DNA of 64,000 bases, taken from NCBI RefSeq assembly GCF_012932215.1, contig NZ_CP048788.1, positions 1,984,001 through 2,048,000 of the forward strand, in the 5' to 3' direction. Of the stretch, positions 17,707 to 25,626 are shown in pieces. The notes under the pieces were generated by a model, which saw only the letters and a list, made by a program, of their open reading frames with translations, made no database searches and was not told where the DNA came from. This stretch comes from Roseobacter ponti (GTDB lineage: Bacteria > Pseudomonadota > Alphaproteobacteria > Rhodobacterales > Rhodobacteraceae). The first letter of the stretch is position 1, and each line of letters opens with the position of its first letter. Made by a program: the position numbers and the translations under genes.

Positions 17707-18504
17707 AACTGTCTTTACCCTTTTCCGGTCCGGACCCCCGTCAGGGCAGCCCGAAACCGCATACTCATTACTACAGCGGCGCATCAGAACCGGAGGTCCC
17801 GCGCAACAAGGCGACACCATCAGACACCACAAAAACGCGTGGGTCTGTCCGGCCCTGATGCGTTGCCCGAAGGCCCCGCCTTGCTGACCGGTGTGACCCG
17901 GACCAGCACATAAAACCGTTTAACCGGCATGCGCGCCGTAAGAATTGTTAGGCCGGAGAGGCCCCGCCGCGAAAGTGAAATCTGACAGAAATGTGGCGGC
18001 CAGAGGCGCGAAAAACGGTGGCGGTTCAAAACGCCATGCTGTTTTCGGGCAGGACCACCGGTGATTGTTTCCGGAATGAACCTGACAGGAATTCATCAGA
18101 TTTGCCATAAATTTCAGGTAAATGGCCCGGGCCCGTCAACGCCCGCGCGCTGGCGGATCTTTGACGTTACGTTTCCGGATCGTGAACAGAAGGCCGGTTT
18201 GCCGCGGGCATCACCGGTGCAGGAAAATGACAGATCCGTCGCTCCCCACATTCCCGGGGCAAAGACAATCTCGACGTATTGCCGCGACTGACACACGAGA
18301 CGGAACCAATCGACCTGTGCTGCGCTGAATGCGGGCGAATCAATGGTGTCATCCCAGGCTCTCAACGGGCAGATGCGCGGCCGCGCGAGGGGTATGAACA
18401 AAGCCGGCAGAAAGCACCCGGAACGATATCATCGATTGCATATCCGGTCCGGTTCATCTGAAAGGGTCTCGCCTCCGGATCAGGCGGGCAAGGGAATTGC
18501 GGTG
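17707..18504. other. long intergenic region, no gene identified
   Basis: Almost 800 bp between the Hint gene and the tRNA. Several open frames of 60-120 codons cross it on both strands, but none has a credible ribosome site, a domain or codon use like the neighbours, so none is called. The first part should hold the Hint gene promoter (minus strand). I see no repeat array and no mobile-element ends. A small RNA cannot be excluded. Confidence 0.45.
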
Positions 18505-18588
18505 TGGTACCCAAGGCCGGACTCGAACCGGCACGCCTTGCGGCGGGGGATTTTGAATCCCCTGCGTCTACCATTCCGCCACTTGGGC
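18505..18588 (-). tRNA. tRNA-Leu (anticodon CAA)
   Basis: On the minus strand the 84-nt gene reads GCCCAAGTGGCGGAATGG at its 5' end and ends CTTGGGTACCA. The acceptor stem pairs GCCCAAG with CTTGGGT, discriminator A73 is that expected for tRNA-Leu, and the CCA end is encoded. The D arm has TGGTAGACGC and the T arm GGTTCGAGTCC. The anticodon loop TTCAAAA lies on a GGGGA/TCCCC stem, giving anticodon CAA at 18553-18555 (reads UUG). A short class II variable arm is present. It stands alone rather than in a tRNA cluster, and no integrase or att repeat adjoins it. Confidence 0.95.
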
Positions 18589-18716
18589 ACATCTGCGGAT
18601 TATCCGAGCCCCTGCCCGTGGGCAAGCATAAACTGCTTTGCAAAAACTGCCGCAGACTTGACCTGGCGGGTCTGTCGTGTTCTGCCGCTCAGGCAACAAT
18701 TGTACTGTGGATAACG

Positions 18717-19295
18717 ATGCTCAGAAAGCTTTACGACTGGACACTCAGCATGGCCGAACACCGCCATGCGCTCTGGGTACTGGCATTTGTCAGCTTTATC
18801 GAAAGTTCGGTCTTTCCGATCCCGCCGGATATCCTGATGATCCCGATGATCCTCGCGGCCCCCTCGCGGGCCTGGCTCATTGCCAGCGTTGCCCTTGTGT
18901 TCTCCGTACTGGGCGGACTTCTGGGCTATGGCATCGGCGCGTTTGCTTTTGAAACAATCGGTCAGCCGATCCTGGAAAGCCTGGGCAAGGCAGAGCCCAT
19001 GGCGGCCTTTAACGAGCGGTTTAACGATCTGGGTTTCTGGGCTGTTCTGACGGCGGGTGTGACGCCCTTCCCCTATAAGGTCATTACCATCATGTCAGGC
19101 TGGACCGGCATGCCGCTGATGACCTTTATCGTCACCTCCATCCTCGCGCGCGGCATCCGGTTTTATCTCGTCGCACTTCTGCTGTGGAAATACGGCGAGC
19201 CGATCCGTGACTTTATCGAACGTCGCCTGGGCCTGATGTTCATTCTCTTCGTTCTGCTTCTGGGCGGCGGGTTCTACGCGCTGAAATACCTGTGA
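18717..19295 (+). CDS. YqaA-family (SNARE-associated/DedA-like) membrane protein
   Basis: A 192-residue inner-membrane protein with four to five hydrophobic segments. The sequence FIESSVFPIPPDILMIPMIL near residue 30 and ARGIRFYLVALLLWKYGEPI later are typical of the YqaA branch of the SNARE-associated/DedA superfamily, whose members help keep membrane lipid carriers and proton motive force balanced. The ATG at 18717 begins a clean N terminus (MLRKLYDWTLSMAEHRHALW). Longer in-frame starts would overlap the tRNA. It overlaps dsbB by 4 bp (GTGA), so the two form one operon. Confidence 0.8.
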   Translation: MLRKLYDWTLSMAEHRHALWVLAFVSFIESSVFPIPPDILMIPMILAAPSRAWLIASVALVFSVLGGLLGYGIGAFAFETIGQPILESLGKAEPMAAFNERFNDLGFWAVLTAGVTPFPYKVITIMSGWTGMPLMTFIVTSILARGIRFYLVALLLWKYGEPIRDFIERRLGLMFILFVLLLGGGFYALKYL

Positions 19296-19750
19296 CCGGT
19301 CGCCAGGCGTTGTGGATGGCGACCCTCGGGTCGTTCTTTATGATCGCCGGCGCTCTGGCGTTTCAGTATATCGGTGGGCTGCCACCGTGCAAAATGTGCT
19401 ACTGGCAGCGCTATCCGCATATCATCGCCATCGGCATAGGTGCGCTGGCTCTTGCGCTGTCAAACCGGGCCCTGATGATGGCAGGAGCGCTTGCGGCCCT
19501 CACAACTTCGGCCATCGGGCTCTACCATGCCGGCGTGGAGAAAGGGTTCTGGGAGGGGCCGACCACATGCACATCGCAACCGATCGGCGGGCTGACCACA
19601 GATGAGCTTTTTGATCAGATCATGTCGGCCCCTGTGGTGCGCTGTGACGAGATCCCCTGGGAAATGCTCGGGCTCAGTATGGCCGCATGGAACGGCGTGC
19701 TCTCCTTTGGTCTCTTTATCCTGTGGTGTCTGGCCCTGCGCCGCGCCTAG
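19292..19750 (+). CDS. dsbB: disulfide bond formation protein B
   Basis: A 152-residue, four-helix inner-membrane protein that reoxidises DsbA and passes electrons to quinone. The first periplasmic cysteine pair is C33KMC36 (after PP), the second is Cys93 and Cys118 in the long periplasmic loop. The helix pattern and spacing match DsbB. It starts with GTG overlapping the TGA of the YqaA-type gene. A partner DsbA-like protein with a CGFC active site is encoded elsewhere in the window at 60386. Confidence 0.9.
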   Translation: MTGRQALWMATLGSFFMIAGALAFQYIGGLPPCKMCYWQRYPHIIAIGIGALALALSNRALMMAGALAALTTSAIGLYHAGVEKGFWEGPTTCTSQPIGGLTTDELFDQIMSAPVVRCDEIPWEMLGLSMAAWNGVLSFGLFILWCLALRRA

Positions 19751-20172
19751 GTCGCTTTACGCGTCGACAAAAGCAGGCTCGTTTCACTTGCGGTGATCCC
19801 GTCGAGCCTGCGGATGCGCGCCAGGATATCATCAAACGCCTCCAGCGTCGTTGACCCGATTTCCACGATCACGTCCCAGCGTCCGTTCGTCGACCAAACA
19901 TGACGCGCCTCGGGAAAGGCATTGAGCTGCCGGATGATCCGGTCGGTGCCGCGTCCTTCGATGGCGATCATCATCAGGCCGCGCACCGCGTCGCGCTGCT
20001 GGTCGTGTTTCATCACGACGGTAAAGCCCAGAACATCCCCGTTTTCCTCCAGTTTCGCGAGACGCGTGCGCACCGTGGCGCGCGACAACCCGAGACGCGA
20101 TGCCAGCTCTGACAGAGGAGCGCGGGCGTTGTGCCTGAGCGCTGAGATCAGACGTTTATCCGTTTCGTCCAT
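19747..20172 (-). CDS. Lrp/AsnC-family transcriptional regulator
   Basis: A 141-residue regulator. Residues 1-60 are an AsnC-type winged helix-turn-helix (DETDKRLISALRHNARAPLSELASRLGLSRATVRTRLAKLE...GDVLGF), residues 65-141 the amino-acid-binding RAM/ligand domain with a TxxGxWD-like element (TNGRWDVIVEIG). It is divergently transcribed from arginase and ornithine cyclodeaminase with 109 bp between. That region contains AT-rich sequence and a TTGATCAA palindrome at 20187-20194. Control of arginine catabolism in response to arginine or ornithine is a good inference. It ends with a 4 bp convergent overlap with dsbB. Confidence 0.9.
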   Translation of the reverse strand: MDETDKRLISALRHNARAPLSELASRLGLSRATVRTRLAKLEENGDVLGFTVVMKHDQQRDAVRGLMMIAIEGRGTDRIIRQLNAFPEARHVWSTNGRWDVIVEIGSTTLEAFDDILARIRRLDGITASETSLLLSTRKAT

Positions 20173-20281
20173 TTTGTGTGTCCGGTTTGATCAATTCGAT
20201 GACATAATGTGCATAAATGATGCTTGTTCGCAATCCGGTCCGGTGACTATTCAGAGGCAACCCCTCACAACGGAGCGTATT

Positions 20282-21202
20282 ATGGCGGACAAAACCTGTA
20301 TTCTGATTGGTGCCCCGGTAGACAGCGGCAAACGCCGCGCCGGCTGCCTTATGGGCCCGGACGCCTACCGCACGGCGGGCCTCGGGCGCGCCATTATGGA
20401 TCTCGGTCATGGTGTTGAGGACAGAGGCAACGTCGCCCCCCGCCCCTATACCGAACGAAGTGACCCGAAACTGCACGCGCCTGAGGAGACCATCGCCTGG
20501 ACGGAAAGCCTGGCGGAAGCCGCTGAGGCCGGGCTGCGCGACGGGCTGCCGATTTTTATGGGGGGCGATCATGCCCTGTCGCTGGGCACCGTTCTGGGAG
20601 CAATGCGCCACGCCGAAGCCGAAAGCCGGCCGCTCTTTGTGCTCTGGCTCGATGCTCACAGCGATTATCACACGCCTGAGACCACAGACAGCGGCAACCT
20701 GCACGGCACGCCGCTGGGCTATGTGACCGCGCGCGGTGACTTCCCTGGCTTTCCGCCGGTTGCGACCCCGCTGCCGCAGGAAAACATCGCCATCATCGGG
20801 CTGCGCTCGGTTGATCCGGCCGAACGCAGTGCGTTGCAGCAAACCAGGATCCAGCGTGTCGACATGCGCGACATAGACGAAAACGGCATTGCCCGGCCTC
20901 TGGGCGCGTTTCTTGAGCGTGTGGCGGCTGCAGGCGGCATGCTGCATGTCTCGCTCGACGTGGATTTCCTTGATCCTGCCGTGGCGCCCGCTGTCGGCAC
21001 CACGGTTCCGGGCGGTGCCACGATCCGCGAGGCGCATCTGGTGATGGAAATGCTGCACGACAGCGGGCTGATGACCTCGCTCGATCTGGTGGAGCTGAAC
21101 CCGTTTCTGGATGAGCGCGGGCGCACAGCACAGGTCATGGTCGATCTTGCCGCTTCGGCTCTGGGTCGCCGGGTTTTTGACCGCCCGACCCGTGCTTACT
21201 GA
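20282..21202 (+). CDS. rocF: arginase
   Basis: A 306-residue ureohydrolase that hydrolyses L-arginine to L-ornithine and urea with a binuclear Mn centre. Metal ligands are visible: His97 in GGDHALSLG, Asp124/His126/Asp128 in WLDAHSDYHTP and the later DVDFLDP pair, plus the terminal VELNPFLDERGRTA element. The ATG at 20282 follows a GGAG ribosome binding site (CGGAGCGTATT). A longer reading frame upstream is not coding. First gene of an arginase-ornithine cyclodeaminase operon that converts arginine to proline, opposite an AsnC-type regulator. Confidence 0.95.
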   Translation: MADKTCILIGAPVDSGKRRAGCLMGPDAYRTAGLGRAIMDLGHGVEDRGNVAPRPYTERSDPKLHAPEETIAWTESLAEAAEAGLRDGLPIFMGGDHALSLGTVLGAMRHAEAESRPLFVLWLDAHSDYHTPETTDSGNLHGTPLGYVTARGDFPGFPPVATPLPQENIAIIGLRSVDPAERSALQQTRIQRVDMRDIDENGIARPLGAFLERVAAAGGMLHVSLDVDFLDPAVAPAVGTTVPGGATIREAHLVMEMLHDSGLMTSLDLVELNPFLDERGRTAQVMVDLAASALGRRVFDRPTRAY

Positions 21203-21265
21203 TACCTTTGCAGGCGGGCCCCCCGGTCCCGCCGCGTTTCTGATCCGCCCTGAAAGGCCGCTGAC

Positions 21266-22318
21266 ATGACCACGCCGACCCCTTCTGACAAAGCCTTTGT
21301 GCCCTTCGTTTCCGTCGATCACATGATGCAGCTTATCCATCACATCGGTGTGCCGCAGATGCTGCGCGGGCTGGCTGACTATATCGAAGAGGATTTCCGT
21401 CGCTGGCAGCTCTTTGACAAAACGCCCCGCGTGGCCAGCCATTCCGCCGAAGGCGTGATCGAGCTGATGCCGACCTCGGACGGAGAGGTGTACGGTTTCA
21501 AATATGTAAACGGTCACCCCAGCAATACAGCCGAGGGGTTGCAGACGGTGACTGCCTTTGGCCTGCTGGCGGATGTGGCCTCGGGCTATCCGGTGCTGCT
21601 CTCGGAGATGACAATGCTGACAGCGCTGCGCACGGCGGCAACCTCGGCGCTCGTGGCACGGGTGCTGGCCCCTGAGGGTGCTACATGCATGGCGATGATC
21701 GGCAACGGCGCGCAGTCGGAGTTTCAGAGCCTTGCGATGCAGGCGATCTGCGGTATCACCGAAGTCCGGCTTTTTGACATCGATCCTGCTGCCACGCGCA
21801 AGTGCGCGGCCAACCTTGCAGGCTCCGGGTTGAACGTTGTTGCCTGCGGCAGCGCGGAAGAGGCCATTCTGGGCGCACAGATCATCACCACCTGCACAGC
21901 TGACAAGCAATATGCCACCATCCTCACGGACAATATGATCGGTGCCGGTGTGCACATCAACGCGATCGGCGGCGATTGTCCGGGTAAGACTGAGCTTGCG
22001 CCTGCGATCCTGCACCGGGCTGAGATCTTTGTGGAATACCCCGAACAGACCCGCATTGAAGGCGAGATCCAGCAGCTGGGCGATGATCACCCTGTCACTG
22101 AATTCTGGCAGGTTCTGAGCGGTGATGCGCCGGGCCGCCGTTCGCCTGAGCAGATTACTCTTTTTGATTCCGTGGGGTTCGCAATCGAGGATTTCAGCGC
22201 TCTGCGCTATGTGCGCGACAACATCCGCGGCACAGCGCTCTTTCACCCGCTCGATCTGCTGGCCGATCCGGATGATCCGCGTGACCTTTTCGGCATGCTG
22301 CAGCGCGCAAAGGGCTGA
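21266..22318 (+). CDS. ornithine cyclodeaminase
   Basis: Converts L-ornithine to L-proline and ammonia with NAD. The 350-residue protein belongs to the ornithine cyclodeaminase/mu-crystallin family: Rossmann motif ATCMAMIGNGAQSEFQ (residues about 133-147), TALRTAATSALVARVLAP before it and INAIGGDCPGKTEL after it. The family's substrate-binding Asp lies in the GGDCPGK segment. The N terminus MTTPTPSDKAFVPFVSVDHM is the usual one for the larger Ocd subtype. A GC-rich hairpin (GGCGGG..CCCGCC, 21213-21233) lies between it and arginase, which could modulate the ratio of the two. Confidence 0.92.
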   Translation: MTTPTPSDKAFVPFVSVDHMMQLIHHIGVPQMLRGLADYIEEDFRRWQLFDKTPRVASHSAEGVIELMPTSDGEVYGFKYVNGHPSNTAEGLQTVTAFGLLADVASGYPVLLSEMTMLTALRTAATSALVARVLAPEGATCMAMIGNGAQSEFQSLAMQAICGITEVRLFDIDPAATRKCAANLAGSGLNVVACGSAEEAILGAQIITTCTADKQYATILTDNMIGAGVHINAIGGDCPGKTELAPAILHRAEIFVEYPEQTRIEGEIQQLGDDHPVTEFWQVLSGDAPGRRSPEQITLFDSVGFAIEDFSALRYVRDNIRGTALFHPLDLLADPDDPRDLFGMLQRAKG

Positions 22319-22391
22319 GTTCGGCCGTTCCGGGGTTTGCCCGGAACCAGGGCATGATGTGCGCGGGCCGGCAGGGCCGCGCGCCTCCGGA

Positions 22392-23561
22392 TCAGAGCGG
22401 ATGGGTTCTGGTCACGTCATGGCCGTAAAGCCACCGGAACCGGCGCATCATCAGCCCCGGTGCGGCTCGGCTGCCCAGTGACAGCGCCAGATGCGCCGCA
22501 GTGCGCGCCAGCCCCGGGCGCAGGTGATAGTTGCGCGCATTTGCGCTGGCGGCATCAATGACGCGCTGCACGCGTTTCCGGCGCGCTGCCGGATAGGCCG
22601 CGAGACCTTCCGCGCTCAAAGCACAGGCGGCCAGAACCCATGCATCTTCCAGTGCCAGATTGGCCCCCTGGGCCAGAAACGGCAGCGTCGGATGGGCTGC
22701 ATCCCCCAGAAGCGCCACACCGTCCCGAACCCAGGTGTCGGCCACCGGATGCCGGAACAGACCCCAAAGGCTCACGTCTTCCGCCTGCGACAGCAGATCT
22801 GCGACCGGTCCGCCGAAGCCGGCAAAGGCTGCGCGGAGATTGGCCGGGTCGTCGGCGTGATGCCAGCCTTCTTCGGCCCAGGCGTCGCGCTCCTGCACCG
22901 CTACGAGGTTCATCAGCTCACCCCCGCGCAACGGATAGCGGACCACGTGGCATCCGGGCCCCATGCTCACGCGCACCTCGCGGGTGGTTGTCTGTGCCGG
23001 CACGAGGGCGCGCCAGGCGACCTGCCCGGTAAAGGCGGGCCCGGGTCCCGTCCACACCGCCGCGCGACCCACAGAATGAATGCCATCCGCACAGACCACC
23101 AGTTCTGAGCGCATCGTACCGCCATCGGCCAGCTCGATCTCCGGCACCGGTCCGGGAAAAACGCGCGTGACCCGGCGGCCCATCTCAAAGGATACATTGC
23201 CCTGCCGGGCCGCGCGCGCCAGCAGGCCAAGCAGATCCGCGCGATGCACAAAAAGGTACTTCTGGTCCGGCAGCCTCCGCAGATCCAGCCGCGCAACCGT
23301 TCTTCCGCGCTCATAATCCTCAAGCACCACCGCGCCGGCCTCAACAGCGCCTGCGCGCATCAGCGAAGCTTCAAGCCCCAGGCCGCGCAGCACCGCAAGA
23401 CCGTTGGGGCTGATCTGGATCCCGGCACCGGTTTCGCGCAGCTTCTCAGACTGCTCCACCAGGGTGACGGCAACGCCACGTTTCGCAAGGGCCGCCGCAC
23501 AGGCCAGTCCACCGATGCCGCCACCCAAGACAACCGCGTTTCTGGCCAGCCTCTGCCTCAC
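22392..23561 (-). CDS. FAD-dependent monooxygenase (salicylate hydroxylase/UbiH-like)
   Basis: About 389 residues; group A flavoprotein hydroxylase. The FAD fingerprint VVLGGGIGGLACAAAL lies near the N terminus, the DG motif is VVCADGIHS and the second FAD motif is VALLGDAAHPTLPFLAQGANLALED. These enzymes use NAD(P)H and oxygen to hydroxylate aromatic rings; the closest generic match is 3-hydroxybenzoate/salicylate hydroxylase-like. The start is uncertain: no ATG fits, and I used the GTG at 23561 (a TTG at 23573 is possible). It is 70 bp downstream of dksA on the same strand. The substrate cannot be named. Confidence 0.8.
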   Translation of the reverse strand: MRQRLARNAVVLGGGIGGLACAAALAKRGVAVTLVEQSEKLRETGAGIQISPNGLAVLRGLGLEASLMRAGAVEAGAVVLEDYERGRTVARLDLRRLPDQKYLFVHRADLLGLLARAARQGNVSFEMGRRVTRVFPGPVPEIELADGGTMRSELVVCADGIHSVGRAAVWTGPGPAFTGQVAWRALVPAQTTTREVRVSMGPGCHVVRYPLRGGELMNLVAVQERDAWAEEGWHHADDPANLRAAFAGFGGPVADLLSQAEDVSLWGLFRHPVADTWVRDGVALLGDAAHPTLPFLAQGANLALEDAWVLAACALSAEGLAAYPAARRKRVQRVIDAASANARNYHLRPGLARTAAHLALSLGSRAAPGLMMRRFRWLYGHDVTRTHPL

Positions 23562-23630
23562 CGGGCAAAGCAAAGGCGCCGGAGGTAAACCTCGGGCGCC
23601 CGCCGTGTCATTTCAGTCAGATGTGCCAGA

Positions 23631-24053
23631 TCAGTCGTCCCGGTGAACCTTTTCGCGCCTTTCGTGACGCTCCTGTGCCTCAAGGCTCATGGTCGCGATG
23701 GGGCGCGCGTCCAGACGCTTCAGCGAGATCGGCTCGCCGGTCACGCTGCAGTAACCGAATTCGCCTTCATCTATCCGGCGCAGAGCGCTGTCGATTTTGC
23801 TTACCAGTTTGCGCTGGCGGTCGCGGGTGCGCAGTTCAAGCGCCCGGTCGGTTTCTTCGGAGGCACGATCCGCCACATCGGGAATATTACGGGTGCCGTC
23901 CTGCAGACCTTCAATGGTGTCACGGCTGCCGGCGAGCAGTTCTGACCGCCATGTCAGGAGCTTGCGGCGAAAATATTCGACCTGACGGTCATTCATGAAC
24001 GGCTCGTCTTCTGCCGGACGATAATCATCCGGCAGGAAATTTTCCTGTTTCAT
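23631..24053 (-). CDS. dksA: DksA-family transcription factor with a degenerate zinc finger
   Basis: A 140-residue RNA polymerase secondary-channel regulator that works with ppGpp. The N-terminal coiled coil carries the tip motif DVADRA (residues 59-64), with Asp62 and Ala64 in the positions needed for activity. The usual four-cysteine finger is reduced to one: C102 in YCSVTGEP, while the other three positions are Val/Thr and Ser/Ala. Single-cysteine DksA is known from Rhodobacter. The ATG at 24053 follows GAGGGGAAGCAG and gives the typical start MKQENFLPDDYRPAEDEPFM; an in-frame ATG 13 codons upstream is disfavoured. Confidence 0.92.
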   Translation of the reverse strand: MKQENFLPDDYRPAEDEPFMNDRQVEYFRRKLLTWRSELLAGSRDTIEGLQDGTRNIPDVADRASEETDRALELRTRDRQRKLVSKIDSALRRIDEGEFGYCSVTGEPISLKRLDARPIATMSLEAQERHERREKVHRDD

Positions 24054-24219
24054 CTGCTTCCCCTCAACCTGGCTAATGTCTTCCATCTGCACCTGTCCTC
24101 AGGCATCACGCCTCTGTGGCCAGGGGATAGCGCAGTCATTGATAATTGTCACTACACAATCCTGTCCTTTCCCGGCTAAAAGCACATTCAAAAGGTCATT
24201 CTAAAGGGTTGACAACAGC

Positions 24220-25059
24220 ATGAAATTCCAGAGCACAGACGACTATGTCGCCACAGATGATCTCACCATTGCGGTGAATGCCGCGGTCACGCTGGAGCGT
24301 CCTCTCCTTGTCAAAGGCGAACCCGGTACGGGCAAAACCGAGCTGGCCCGCCAGGTTGCCCGCAGTCTCGGTCTGCCGATGATCGAATGGAACATCAAAT
24401 CCACAACACGCGCCCAGCAGGGGCTTTATGAATACGATGCCGTCAGCCGCCTGCGCGACAGCCAGCTGGGCGACGAGCGGGTGCATGACATCTCCAATTA
24501 TATCCGCAGGGGCAAGCTCTGGCAGGCTTTTGAGGCGGAGGAGAAAACGGTCCTTCTGATCGATGAAATTGACAAAGCCGACATCGAGTTTCCCAACGAT
24601 CTGCTGCAGGAACTGGATAAGATGGAGTTCTATGTCTACGAGACCGGCAAGACCATCCGTGCCCGTCACAGACCCATCGTGATCATCACATCCAACAACG
24701 AAAAAGAGCTGCCTGACGCTTTTCTGAGGCGCTGTTTTTTCCACTATATAAGGTTTCCGGAGATGGAGACCCTGCGCAGGATCGTGGCCGTCCACCACCC
24801 GGGGATAAAAGAAGCGCTGCTTACAACGGCGCTGACGCAGTTCTTTGAAATACGCGAGCAGCCGGGGCTGAAAAAGAAGCCGTCGACCTCGGAAGTGCTC
24901 GACTGGCTGCGTCTGCTGCTGGCGGAGGACATGACTGCGGAAGACCTGAAAACCGACACAAAAAATGCACTGCCGAAGCTGCATGGCGCGCTGCTGAAAA
25001 ATGAGCAGGATGTGCATCTCTTTGAGCGGCTTGCATTTCTTGCGCGCAACGGGCGCTAG
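24220..25059 (+). CDS. MoxR-family AAA+ ATPase
   Basis: A 279-residue ATPase with Walker A GEPGTGKT (33-40), Walker B VLLIDEIDKAD and the sensor region ITSNNEKELPDAFLRRCFFHYIRF. The RRCFF Arg fingers and the C-terminal lid complete the MoxR type. MoxR ATPases act as chaperones that assemble or insert metal cofactors into partner proteins, usually with a von Willebrand A (VWA) protein. The likely VWA partner is at 27203, three genes downstream. Starts at an ATG after TTGACAACAGC. The region between it and dksA is a divergent promoter region of about 160 bp. Confidence 0.9.
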   Translation: MKFQSTDDYVATDDLTIAVNAAVTLERPLLVKGEPGTGKTELARQVARSLGLPMIEWNIKSTTRAQQGLYEYDAVSRLRDSQLGDERVHDISNYIRRGKLWQAFEAEEKTVLLIDEIDKADIEFPNDLLQELDKMEFYVYETGKTIRARHRPIVIITSNNEKELPDAFLRRCFFHYIRFPEMETLRRIVAVHHPGIKEALLTTALTQFFEIREQPGLKKKPSTSEVLDWLRLLLAEDMTAEDLKTDTKNALPKLHGALLKNEQDVHLFERLAFLARNGR

Positions 25060-25170
25060 ACAAACGCCACCCGACCTGCCTAGAGTACCGTGAAACGGAC
25101 ACGTTTTAACTTCCTTAATGACCTGCGGCGATAATGATCGCGGGCAAAGGACGAGGCAGACGGGCAGGCC

Positions 25171-25626
25171 ATGACAGAGAAAACGAATCCCGCAGTGCGT
25201 GCACTGCGTGAGAGTGATAAACCGCAATGGTCCGCTCTCTGGACCGCATATCTAAAATTTTATGAAACCTCGCGGCCGGCGGAGATCCACGATCTCTACT
25301 TTACCCGCCTTCTTGGAAACGATCCTCAGGATTTCAACTGCATTGTTGCCGAAGCAGATGGGCGGCTGGTTGGCCTGACGCACTATCTTTTCCACAGGCA
25401 CGGATGGTCTGAGGCCAACACCTGCTATCTGCAGGATCTGTACGCAGATCCGGACGTGCGCGGTCAGGGCATCGGACGTGCGCTGATCGAGGCGGTCTAT
25501 GCCGCAGCCGATGAGGCGGGTGCCGGATCGGTCTACTGGCTCACCCAGGACTTTAACACCACTGCCCGTCAGCTCTATGACCGGATCGGCGTCCAGACAC
25601 CCTTCATCCGGTACAACCGCAAATGA
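25171..25626 (+). CDS. GNAT-family N-acetyltransferase
   Basis: A 151-residue GNAT domain protein. The acetyl-CoA loop is DLYADPDVRGQGIGRALIEAV (about residues 90-110), and the terminal part has NTTARQLYDRIG, the usual GNAT helix. The substrate is unknown. It begins 111 bp after the MoxR gene and overlaps the following lipoprotein gene by 4 bp (ATGA), so it sits inside the MoxR-lipoprotein-VWA cluster. A role in the same process is possible but not demonstrated. Confidence 0.85.
   Translation: MTEKTNPAVRALRESDKPQWSALWTAYLKFYETSRPAEIHDLYFTRLLGNDPQDFNCIVAEADGRLVGLTHYLFHRHGWSEANTCYLQDLYADPDVRGQGIGRALIEAVYAAADEAGAGSVYWLTQDFNTTARQLYDRIGVQTPFIRYNRK

Noticed and set aside
18505-18588. Integration site for a mobile element at the tRNA gene
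   Set aside because: No integrase and no direct repeat of the tRNA 3' end were seen in the flanking sequence.
20156-22246. 696-codon minus-strand frame across arginase and ornithine cyclodeaminase
   Set aside because: Antisense to two clear enzymes with intact catalytic motifs and without any recognisable domain itself.
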